In this document: positions 42,354-54,300 of the stretch, piece by piece | How the letters are laid out: each line of letters starts with the position of its first letter | Position numbering within the stretch: position 1 is the first letter of the stretch | Source of the DNA: an uncultured Aquimonas sp. | GTDB lineage: Bacteria; Pseudomonadota; Gammaproteobacteria; Xanthomonadales; Xanthomonadaceae | Reading direction: 5' to 3' | DNA length: 64,000 nt | Assembly: GCF_937888285.1 (NCBI RefSeq) | Contig: NZ_CALART010000032.1 | Location: forward strand, 1 to 64,000 | Notes under the pieces: generated by a model | Told to the model about the DNA's origin: nothing | The model's database searches: none | Seen by the model: only the letters and a program-made list of their open reading frames with translations | Position numbers and translations under genes: made by a program

Positions 42354-45300
42354 GTGGCCCAGCCAGCGCGTTCCGTCATATCCGTCGCACGTCGTTGGGC
42401 GGCGCTCGCCCTGCTGGCTGGCGCCTCGCCGGTGTGGGCCCAGGCCAACCTCGGCGATTCGACCTTCAGCGGCCCGTCAACCTACATCCCCGGCAACCCC
42501 GTCCCGTCGACCTACACGCTCGTGGTGAACAACCGCGGCGATGCGGCCAACACGCCGACGACGACGACCAGCTTTCCACCGGGGGTCACCGTCAGCTGGG
42601 CCTGCAGTGCGATGGGCGCGGGCAGCAGCTGTGCCAACGCCAGCGGCAGCGGCAATCTCAACCGCAGTGCGGATGTGGTGGGTGCTCGGGCAGGCAGTAC
42701 GGACGGTGAGCTCAGGTACACCATCACCGCCAGCTTCGCCTCTTCAATGACCGCCAGTCCTCTGGTCGTCCCTGCGGTCGTCACGCCCAGCGGCGGCAAC
42801 TCGCTCGATCTGTCGGTGAGCAGCACGCGCAGTCTGCGCAGCGACCTGTCGGTGGTGAAGACCGCATCGGCGACCACCTACAGCGCGCCGGGCAGCGTGA
42901 GCTACACGGTGGTGGTCGCCAACGCCGGCCCCAGCGATGTGATCGCTGCCACCTTGGCCGATACCGCGCCCGCAGGCGTCAGCTTTGGCACGCGCAGCTG
43001 CACCGCTTCGGGCGGGGCGACCTGCCCTGCAGCCGGCAGCGGCAACCTCAGCTTGGACCTCGATATTCCAGCCGGGGGCAGCCTCAGCTTCACCGTCCCG
43101 GCCAGCATCGCCGCCGGCACGCAGGCGGATCCGCTGGTCAATACCGCGAGCGTCACGGCGCCCGCTGGCACCACGGATCCGACTTCCGGCAACAACAGCG
43201 ACAGCGCCGACCTCGATCTGGTCAAGGCCGATCTGGCGGTGGTGTTCGTGCCGGCATCCCCGGTCGGCACTCCCAGCGCCACCTACACGCCGGGTACCAC
43301 CGGCAACACCCTGGACATCCGGGTCACCAACAACGGCAACTTCGCCAGTACGGGGTCGCAGCTGAGCGTGAGCCTTCCGCCCGAGGTCAGCGCGGCGACC
43401 TTGTCCTGCGTCACGCCCGCCAGCTGCACGGCGGATTCGGGCACGGGCAGCCTGACCGTGGCCTTGGGCAGCATCGCGGTCAACGGCACGGTCACCGCGC
43501 GACTGACCCTGGCCTATCCCAGCGATGCCGGCGCCAGCACCATCGACATTGCCGCATCCATCGTCGGCAACCAGCCGGACCTGGCTCCGGGCAACAACAG
43601 CAGCAGCTGGCGCGCGACCCTGCGTCGGCAGGTGCGGATCGGACTCAGCAAGACCAGTTCGTCTGCGGTGTTGAACCCCGGCGGCGCGCTGACCTATGAC
43701 ATCACGGTGAGCAACCTGGGGCCCAGCGATGTCGGCAATATCGCGGGTGACACCGGGATCCTGCTGAGCGACACCCTCTCGGCTCAGCTGGGCCGCAACC
43801 TCGCCTCGGGCGCCTGCAGCAACAATGGGCAGACCACACCCTGCTGGCGCTACTGTCCGGACGACGATGGCAGCGTCGCCGCACTGACGCCGGACACCTG
43901 CACGGTTGAACTGGTCGAAGGCGACGGCTCCTTCGCCAACCAGGGCTTCCTGCTGCGCGCCGGCAGCAGCAGCACGCTCAGGGTGTTCGCCACCGTCGGC
44001 GCCAATGCCAGCGGCAGCCTGCAGAACGATGCGCTGGCGCGGGTCCAGACCGGCCTCGGTGTCAGCGACCAGGGCGCAGGCAACTGCCCGCTGAGCGGAT
44101 CCAACACGATCTGCGCCCGCAGCACGGTCAGCGTGCAGGCCAGCACCGACATCGAGGTGACGGTCAACGACGGTCTCACGTCCGCCGTGCCGGGGCTGGA
44201 TCATGCCTACACCGTGGTGGTGCGCAACAACGGCACCCTGACCGCCAACAACGTCAACCTGCAGACCGCGCTGCCGATCCTTGCCAGCGATGGCGACGCG
44301 GGCTTCGCGGCCGGCAGCGCGCGCTGGCAGTGCCGCGCGTTCGACGGTGCGTGCTGCACCTCCAACAGCAGCGTCTGCGGCACGACCGGGCTGACCCCGC
44401 CGATCAATGCCGCCGCTATCAACCAGGGCGTGGACCTGCCGCCGCAGTCGCGGGTCGAGTTCATCTTGAGCGGCCGCCTGGATCCAAGCGCGCTGGGCAC
44501 GCTGGCGGTCAATGCCGAGGCGACGCCGCCGGCCGGCCTGATCGACAGCGTCCCGGCCAACAACACGGCGAGCGATACCAACACCCTGCTCGTGCCCACC
44601 GCCAACTTGAGCCTGAGCAAGGTGCTGGATTCAGTAGTGCCGACCAATGGTTCAGCCAGCGGCGCGCCCTTCGATCTCGACTACCGGATCCAGATCAGCA
44701 ACGCCGGCCCCAGCGTGGCGCGCAATGCGGTGCTCACCGACGACCTGGCCAGCCCCCTGCTGGAGGCCAGCACCGGCGCCTGGCAGTGCGCTGTGCTGCA
44801 GGCCGCCGGCTTGAGCAGCTGCGCCGCGCCAGGCGTGGGCAGCGGGCCGGTCAGCCAGACGCTGCGATTGGATCCGGGCGGTGTGGTGGAGGTCGCGCTG
44901 GCGGTCCGCACGACGGCGATCGCCAGCGGCGAGGTGGTCAACACGGCGACCGTCTCGTCCACGGCCGGCAGCGCTTCGGCGACCGCCGTCTCGGGCCTCA
45001 CCGGCGTCTCGGCGCTGTCGATCTCGCTCACCGACGGTCGCAGCGAGGCCGTTCCGGGCACTCCGACCAGCTACTCGATCCGGGTTCGCAATGACGGGCC
45101 GGACGACGCCTTCGGCGCCGGCGTTTCCGCGCTGTTCCCATCCTCTCTGGAAAGCGTGTCCTGGAGTTGCTCGGCGATCACGCCGATCCCAGGCGACTTG
45201 AGCTTCGCCAACGTCGGCGGGCTGCAGAACCAGAAGGCGGGCGCGCTGCTGATGAGCGAAGGCGGCGAACAGGCCTACCTCGTGCTGCCGGAAGCGAATG

Positions 45301-48300
45301 CGATCCAGGTGCTCGCCCGTAATGCCGTGCCCGGACAGGGCTTCGGCGAGTTGAGCGTGCTGGAAACCGAAACCAACGGCACCAACGACCCCAGCGACAG
45401 CGGCGCTACGGTGGCTGGCCTGCTCAATCCGGTCGATCTGAGCCTCAGCCCGGACGGCACGCTGCTGTTCGTGCTGGCCCGCCCGGCCAGCGGACCGGGG
45501 GTTCCGTCCCTGGTCAGCTTCAACCGGGTCAGCAATCCGGCCGATCCGGCCTTCGGTCGACTGTCCTACGCCGGAACCGTGTCCACGGGCGTGCCCGTGC
45601 AGGCGCAGCGCATCGTCTCCAGCGCCACCCACGTCTACGTCAGCGGCAGCAGCCCGGCGGCGGTGAGCGTGTTCCGACGGGATCCGGCCAGCGGCCTGCC
45701 GATTCACGACAGCGTGCACACCGACGCCGTGCCGACTGGAGCATCGGCACTGGCCCTGGATCGCGCCCGCGCACGCCTGTTCGTGGCCGGCAGCGGCGGC
45801 CAGATCGTGCAGTACGCGCTCAATACCGAAGCCGCCAGCGGCCCGCTCGGGCGCCTTGGCGCTCAAGGGGCGGCCTTCAGCACCGGCCTGGCCGGCATTG
45901 TCGATCTGGCGCTGGTGCCCGCCAATCGAAGCCTGTACGCCGCCTCGGCGACGTCGGCACGTCTCGATCTGTTGACCTATGCCGATGCCGGCCTCACGGC
46001 GGTGGCGAGCTATACCCGCAGCGCCACCGACGCGCCGGGCTCGGCGGCAGACCCGCTGGCGGGCGACGGTCGCCTCGCGCTTGCGCCGGACGGCGAACAT
46101 CTCTACCGGGTGTCGGCCAGTGCCGGCAGCCTGCTGGGCTTCCGTCGCGACACCCTGAGCGGCACCTTGAGCGAGGGCCGCGTCCTCTACGACGCGGTGT
46201 CCACGCCGGGTCTCGCATCAGCGCGTGCGGTGGCCGTCAGCGGCGATGGGCGCCATGTCCTGGTCGCCAATGATTCCGGCAGCGGCCGCCCCCTGCATGC
46301 CTATGCGCGACGCGCGCCGGACCCCCTGTTCGCCTTCCTGGAGCAGGAGCGCGATGGCATCGCCGGTACGGCTGGGCTGCTGTCGCCGGCCGATCTCGCG
46401 GTCAGCCCGGATGGCCGCCATCTGTATGCGGTCAGCCTGCAGGACGGCGCGCTCAGCGTGTTCGAACGCTTCAGCCGTCGCGGCGTCGACGGTGCCACCC
46501 AGGGCGACCACCTGGAGTTCCGTGCGCGCTATGTCAACGGACAGGATGGCGTGGTGGCGGGACTCGATCGCGCCAGCCGCGTGCTGGTCAGCCCCGACGG
46601 CCGCAGCGTCTACGTCACCAGCGAGGATCGCAACACGCTGACCGTGTTCGAGCGCAATGTGAGCGAGGAGCCCGCAAGCGGCTTTGGTCGCCTCACCTAT
46701 GTCACCCGCTTCGCGGACGGCGTTGGCGGCGTCGACGGTCTGCTCGGCGCCCAGGGCATGGCGATGGATCCCGACGGCAGACACCTGTACGTCTCGGGCA
46801 GTTTCGAGGCGGCGATCGCGATCTTCGCGCGCGATCCCACCACGCGAGCGTTGAGCTACCAGGGGCAGGTGCGCAACGGCAGCGCCGGCGTCAGCGGGCT
46901 GTCGGGCATCCGCGATCTGCTGGTCAGCCGCGATGGCCGCCAGCTGCTCGGCGTGGGCTCGATTTCCAATGCCGTGGTGGTGTTCAACCGCGACCGCTCG
47001 CTGGTGCCCGGCGAAGGTGGACGTCTCAGCTTCGTGCAGGCGCTGAACCTGCAGAGCGGCGCGCGCCTGATGTCGCTGTCGATGCCGCAGGGCGCGCTGC
47101 CGACCGACGGCGAGCACGTCTACGTGGTGGGACAGACCACCTCGAGCCTGTTCGTGCTGCGCCGGAATACCGATGTCACGAGTCCCGGTTTCGGACGCCT
47201 GGCGCCGGCCTTCCAGTACAGCCGAAACCAGCCGGGCCTGTCGCGGATGAACGGCCCGCGCGATGTGCAGGTCAGCGCCGACGGCCGCCGCGTCTACGTC
47301 GCCGCCCAATTCGGCCACAGCGTGCTGGTCTTCGATCGCGATCTGAACCGCAGCGGCGCCGGCTACGGCGGCCTCAGCCTGCTGGAGACGCGCACCGACG
47401 GGCTTGAGGGCGTCGACGGGCTCAACGATGTCTATGCGGTGGGTCTCAGCCCCGACTCGCGCAATGTCTACGCGGCGGGCTTCGGCGATCGTGCGATCGC
47501 CTCGTTCGCGGTGGGCGCGGGCTCCAGCTGCAGCGCAGGCGGCAGCGGCGATATCGATGACCGCGTCAACCTCGGCGTGGGCGGCACGCTGGAGTACAGC
47601 GTGCAGGCGATGATCCGTCCCGGCGCGACCGGCACGCTGGAGACCCTGGCCGAAGTGGAGCGGCCGGCGCGCTTCGAGGATCCGGACCTGCTCGACAACC
47701 TGGCGCAGGACTCGACCGCGCTCACGCCGCGCGGCGACCTCGCGGTCAGCAAGACCAACAACCGGGTTTCGGTGGTCGGCGGCGAGACCGTCCGCTACGA
47801 GGTGGTGGTGCGCAACGCCGGGCCCAGCCATCTGCGGCACACGCCGTCTTCGGTGGTCGAGATCAACGACCGCCTGAGCGCGCTGCCCGGCTTCGAGCCC
47901 GGCTCGGTCAGCTGGACCTGCACCGCCGCTGGCTCTGGCGCACTGGATTTCACCGCGGCATATGCCAACAACGCGGCCGGTGAGCCCGGTCTTGGCGGCG
48001 TCACCGGCCTCGCTCTGGTGCCGGACAGCGATGGAGCCGGACCCTTGCCGGCCTACCTGGCGGCGGTGAGCGTGCTCGACAGCCGCCTGCTGCTGTTCCG
48101 CCGCGATGCCGTCGATGGCCGCCTGCAGCTGGCCACCAGCGTGGCCCAGGGCCAGAACCTCGGCGGCAGCCCGGTCAGCCAGCTGCTGGGTGCGCGCTCG
48201 GTGGCGGTCAGCGCCGACAGCCGCTTCCTCTACGTCGCGAGCCGCGAATCCGACAGCCTGAACGTGTTCGAGCTGAGCCATAGCGGCAGCACACCGGTGC

Positions 48301-51300
48301 TGGCCCTGCGGCAGACAGTGCAGGGCGTGGTGGGTCTGGATCAGGCGCTGCATGTCGTGCTCAGCGCCGACGGTGCGCACCTCTATGTCGCCGGCGCCAA
48401 CGATGCCGCCGTCGCGGTGTTCAGCCGCAATGCCGGGACCGGTCAGCTCAGCCATGTTGAAAGCGAGCGTGAGGGCGTTGACGATGCGTCCGACGCCGGC
48501 GGCGTGGTCTCAGGCTTGATCGATGTCGAGTTCCTTGTCCTGAGCCCGGATGGCGAGCACCTGTACGCCCTGTCCGGCGCCTCGGGCAGCGTGGCCCTGT
48601 TCGACCGCGACAGCGCCAGCGGACGCCTGAGCTTCCGCGCTGTGCGCGGTGCCGCCCAGTTCGGGGTGAGCACTGACGGCGCTTCCGGCGCCGCCTTCGA
48701 TCCCGAGGGACGACAGCTCTATCTCGCCGCCACGGGCGCCAATCGCCTGCTGGTGCTGAACCGCGAGATCAATCCAGCCAGCGGAAGCTTCGGCCAGCTC
48801 AGCCTGGGCTCCAGCCTGCAGCAGGGCGTGGCCGAGGTGCAGGGCCTGCAGGGCCCCCGCCGCGTCGCGCTCAGCAGCGACGGCGTGCATGTGTACGTCA
48901 CTGCCCAGGCCGGCGGCAGCGTCGCCTGGTTCGTGCGCGACGACGTCACCGGCACGCTGCGCTTCCTCGGCCTGCGGGCCTCCGGCTCCGGCGGCGTGCA
49001 GGGCCTGGATGGCGCAACCGGCCTCGTGGTCGACAGCCTGCGCAATCACGTCTACGTCGCCGGCAGCCTCGCGCCCGGCGCCGAGGGCGCCATCGCCGGC
49101 GGCCTCGCGGCCTTCCGCCGCGAAGCCGACAGCGAGTGCCCGGCCAGCGGCACCGGTGATCTGGTGGACGTGCCGATCAGCGTGGCCTCCGGCGGCAGCG
49201 TGACCTTCCAGATCGAAGCGCGGGTCAGCAGCGGTGTTGCCGTGGGCAGCAGCCTGACCAATACGGTCACGCTGACGGCTCCGCAGGACACCACGCCGGA
49301 GAACAACTCCGCCTCGGACACCGACGTGGTGGCCCTGGTGGCGGATCTGGCGATCCGCAAGGATGACGGCCTCGCGGAGTTCGACGGCCTCGCGGGCGCG
49401 GTCGCAGTGAGCGGCGATGCCAGCCGACTGTTCGTCGCCGGCCCCACCGACAACGCGATCGGCGTGTTCCGCCGCATCGAGGCGCCGGGTCAGCCGCAGA
49501 CCGGTGAGCTGCGCTTCGCCCGAGTCCTGCGCAGCGGTGTGGGCGCGGTGACCGGTCTGGGTGGCGTGGCCGGCGTGCTGGCAAGTCCCGACGGCGCGCA
49601 CGTGTACGCGGTCAGCCCGATCGAGAACACCGTCGTTGTGTTCCGGCGGCGCCCGGCACCGGTGGAGCTGGAGTTCGTCGAGGTCGAGCAGAACGGCGTG
49701 TTTGGCGTCAGCGGCCTTGCCGGTGCCAGCGCGCTGGCGCTCAGTGCCGATGGCCGACACCTCTATGTCGCCGGCAGTTTCGCCAACGCCATCGCGGTGT
49801 TCGCGCGCTCGGCCGACAGCAGCGCCGCCGACTACGGGCGCCTGAGCTACCAGGGCCTGGTGCAGAACGGTGTCGGCGGCGTGGACGGCATCGCCGGCAT
49901 CAATGCGCTGGCCGTATCGCCCGACGGCCGGCATGTGTATGCGCTCGGGGCCGCCAGCAGCACGCTGGCGGTGTTCGCGCGCAATCCCAACGCCGGCAGC
50001 GCCGGCTTCGGCCAGCTCAGCTACCTGCGCCGCTATGTCAACGGCCAAGACGGCATCGGCGGCCTGGGCGGCATGGTGGGCCTCGCGATCAGCGCCGATG
50101 GCGCACGCGTGTTTGCCGCCGGCGGCTTGAGCGGCGGCCTGGTGAGCTTCAACCGCAGCAGTGCCGATGGCGCGCTCAGCGTCGCCGGCATTGCCCGCGA
50201 GGGCGTCGAGGGCGCGCAGGGTCTGCTCGGCGCTCGCGGCATCCGGCTCAGCGGCGACGGCCAGCACCTCTACGTCGCCAGCGGCAGCGGCCGCAGCCTG
50301 GCGCACTATCGGATCAGCGGAACTGCGGCGCCGGTGTTCTCCGGTATCGTCCGCTCGGGTGATGCCGCTCCGCTGAGCGGTGGTCAGGTGCTGGGCCTCG
50401 ACGGTGCCGCCGACCTGCATGTCTCCGCCGACGGCACCCACGTCTACGCGGTGGGCTCGCTGGACAATGCCATCAGCACCTTCAACCGCAGCGTCGACGC
50501 CGATCCCGCGCTGTCGACCGGTGCCCTCGATTACCGCGCGAGCCTGTTCGACGGCCTCGGAGGCGTGGCCCCCGGCGAGTCCGTGAGCTACGTGATCCAG
50601 GTCGACAACCTCGGGCCGAGTGCGGTCAGTCAAGCGCGGGTCGTCGACACCTTCCCGCCCGAGTTCAGCGCAGTCACCTGGAGCTGCAGCTCCAGCGGTG
50701 GCGCTACCTGTCCACTGGGCGGCAACGGCAACATCGACGTGATCACCCAGCTGCCGGTCGGTGGCCAGGTGGTGTTCACCGCCACCGGCGTCGTCGGCCA
50801 GAGCGCCACCGGGCGCCTGGTCAACACGGCAACGGTGTCGGCCGCGGGCGCGGTCGACCCGAACGAGCTCAACAACAGTTCGACCGACGACAACACGGTG
50901 CTGTCGCCGGCCTCCGATCTGGTGGTCACGGTGGATGACGGCAGCCCCACCGCCGTGCCCGGTGGGCGTGTCGACTATCTGGCGGAAGTCCGCAACCTCG
51001 GTCCGTCCTACGCGGTCGGCGTGCGCGTCACCGATACTGCGCCCGCTGCGCTGTACGAGCGCGCGTGGACCTGCGAAGCCTTCCCCAAGGCTGGCGCGCT
51101 GGACCTGCGGCAGAGCTTCGCCGGCAGCCTGGACAGCTACACCGCCATCGTGCCCGCCGGCTTCGGCCGCCAGGCCTATGTGACCGGCAGCCTCGGCGGT
51201 GTCGGTGCGGTCGCCCTGCTGAGTCGCGACCCGCTCACCGGCACGCTGTCGCTGCCGGTGCTGCCGACCGGCGTCGAGGCGGTGCTGGTCAACGAGCAGG

Positions 51301-54300
51301 ACGGCGTGCGCGGAATCGGCGGCGCTGCCGACCTGCTGCTGTCCAATGACGAGCGCTTTGTCTACGTGGCGGGCCGCAGCTCCGACTCGGTGGCGGTGTT
51401 CAGCCGCGATGCGGGCAACGGCAGCCTGAGCTTCAGGGCGCAGTACCAGGACGGCGAACTCGGCATCGACGGCATCGGCGGCGCCCATCGCCTGCGGATG
51501 AGCCCGGACGGTCGCCATCTGTACGTCGCGGGCAGCGTCGAGAGCGCGATCGCGGTGTTCAACGTCGATGCCAGTACCGGCCTGCTCAGCCCGGCCAGCA
51601 TCCTGCGCCAGGGGGTCGGCGGCGTGGATGGTCTGAACGACATCCGCGACCTGCAGTTCAGCGCCAGCGCCGGCCACCTGCTGGTGGCAGCGGGCAGCAA
51701 CCAGTCGCTGGCGGCGTTCGCGCGCAATGCGACCACTGGCGCGCTGAGCCCGTTCGCGCTGGTGCAGGACTTCGAACTGCCCGAGCGCCTGCTGATCGAC
51801 CCGCGTGCGCTCCGCTTCGCCGGCAGTACCGTCTGGGTGACGGGCGGCGAGAGCAATACCGTCGCCGGCTTTGTCTTCGATCCGCTGCAGACGCCGGCCC
51901 TCAGCCTGTCGAAGGTCATCCGCGAGGGCGAGAACGGCGTCAGCGGCCTGGTCACGCCCGATGCCCTGCAGTTCGAGTCCGACCAGTCGCGCCTGTATGT
52001 CGGTGCCGCCGGACGCCTGTTCCTGTTCAGCCTGCAGCCCGAAGAGCCGCAGCTGCTCGACAGCTACAGCGCGCAGCCGCCGCTGGGCGGCGGGCTCAGC
52101 CTGGTCAGCGCGTCGGATCGCCAGCAGCTGTACAGCGCGAGCGCGGATGCCGGTGGCCTGGGCGTGTGGGCGCGTGCGCGCGGTTCGCGCTGCCCGCTTG
52201 CCGGCCGTGGCCCGATCGGCGAGGTCAGCGTTGACATCGAGGCCCAGGGACGCGTCGAGTTCAGCGTGGGCGGCCGCATCTACCCGAACGCACTGGGCAC
52301 GCTCGACTACAGCCTGCGCGCCGACACCCGGATCGCGGCCCAGGAGCTCAACCCGCTCGACAACGTCGATACCGATTCTGATCTGCTGCAGCCCGAGCCC
52401 GACCTGTCGGTGAGCAAGACGGATGGCCTCAGCGAGGTAGTGGCCGGCCTGCCGCTGACCTACACCATCGATCTGGCCAATGCCGGCGTGTCCGATGCGC
52501 TGGAAGCTCGACTGTTCGACCCGCTGCCGATCTTCCCGGCGGTCAATGCCGGGCTGGTGGCGGGCGAGGGCAGCTGGAGCTGCAGCGCCAACCTGCCGGT
52601 GCAGGATCTGCTGCGCCTGACGCCGGCGGACGTGACTGCGATCGCCGGGATCGGCGCCAGCCGGCGCTCGGCTGACGGTCAGCGCCTGTACGCCGTCAAC
52701 CCCAGCCTCGGAGCCCTGCTGGTGTTCCCGCTGGATGCACAGGGCCTGCCCGGCACGCCCGAGGTGATCGTCGACGGCGCCACCCTGGGCAGCACCACCG
52801 TGGCCGGTCTGGCCGGTGCCTCGATGGTGACCCTGTCGCCGGATGACCGGCACATCTACGTGACCGGCAGCAGCGCCAACAGCCTGGTGCTGCTGCGCTA
52901 CGACGCCGACACCGGGACCCACAGCTTCGGCCAGCGCCTGCAGTCCGGCGTCAACGGCGTCGCCGGCCTGCAGGGCGCGGCTGACGTGCATCTCGGCGTC
53001 GACGGCCGCTTCGTGTTCGTGGCCTCGGCCAGCTCGCATGCCATCGCGGTGTTCAGCCGCAGCGCGGAGAGCGGCGAGCTCGCCTTCGTCGAGCGCGTCG
53101 CCGATGGCCTCGGCACGATCGTGCCCGACAGCAATGTGATCCGCGGCGTGCGCCGGCTCGCGCTGTCGGCGGATGGCGGTCGCCTGTATGCCGCGGCGAG
53201 TCTGTCGCAGGCGGTCAGCAGCTTCGACATCGGCGGCGACGGTCGCCTGCAGTTCCGTGGCCGACTGCGTCAGGACCAGCCGGGCATGGCGGCGCTGGCC
53301 GGCGCGCGCGCGCTGGCGCTGACGCCGGGTGACGGCCAGCTCTACGTGCTGGGCAGCCAGGCGATCAGCCGCCTGAGTCCGCAGGCTGATGGCAGCCTGG
53401 TTGCACAGTCCGTGGTCTCGGCCATTCCCGAACTGGCGGCGGCGCGTGATCTGAAGCTCGATGCCACCGGCTCGCGCCTGTATCTGGCCGACAGCGCCGG
53501 TGCGCTGTTCGTGTTCGCCCGCGACTGGGCCGACGGCGCGCTGGACCTGCGCTATCGCCTGCCGCCCGCGGCGGCCGTCACCGGCACGCCGGAGCTCAGC
53601 CTGGGCGCGATCGACAGCGCCGGTCGCATGTATCTGAGCGAGGCCGCGGGACGACTCGGCGTGCTGCGCCAGCAGGCGCTGTCGCGCTGCCTCGACGCGC
53701 AGACCGATCCGGACCGCATCGACGCCACGGTCGACCTCGGCGTCGACGGCAGCGCGCGCTACGAGTACGCGGTGCGCGTGCATCCCAGTGCCCGCGGCGT
53801 GCTGACCAATGTGGCCACCGTCAGCCCGGGCGAGGGCATCGACCCCGCGCCTGAGAACAACGAGGGCACCGACCTCACCCAGATCCGCGCGGTGTCCGAC
53901 CTGTCGGTCACCAAGACCGGACCGGTGCAGGCCGTTGCCGGGCTGCGCCTCAACTATGTGATCGAGGTCGGCAATGCCGGGCCCAGCGATGCGCTCGGCA
54001 TGCAGGTGGTCGACACGCTGCCGGCCGCGCTCGCCGGCGCGACCTGGACCTGCGTGGCCAGTGCCGGATCGAGCTGTCCGGCCGCCGGAAGCGGCAGCCT
54101 GGCGATGACCGGCACGGTGCTGGTCGGCGGCACGCTGCGTATCGAGATCGATGCGCCGATCGCCTCCAGCTACCTGGGCGCGCTGGTCAATACGGTCAGC
54201 CTGGTGCTGGAGCCCGATGCCACCGATCCCGATCTCTCCAACAACACTGCAAGCGCCAGCACCGACGTCATCGCGATCGCCGATGTCTCGGTCAGCAAGA

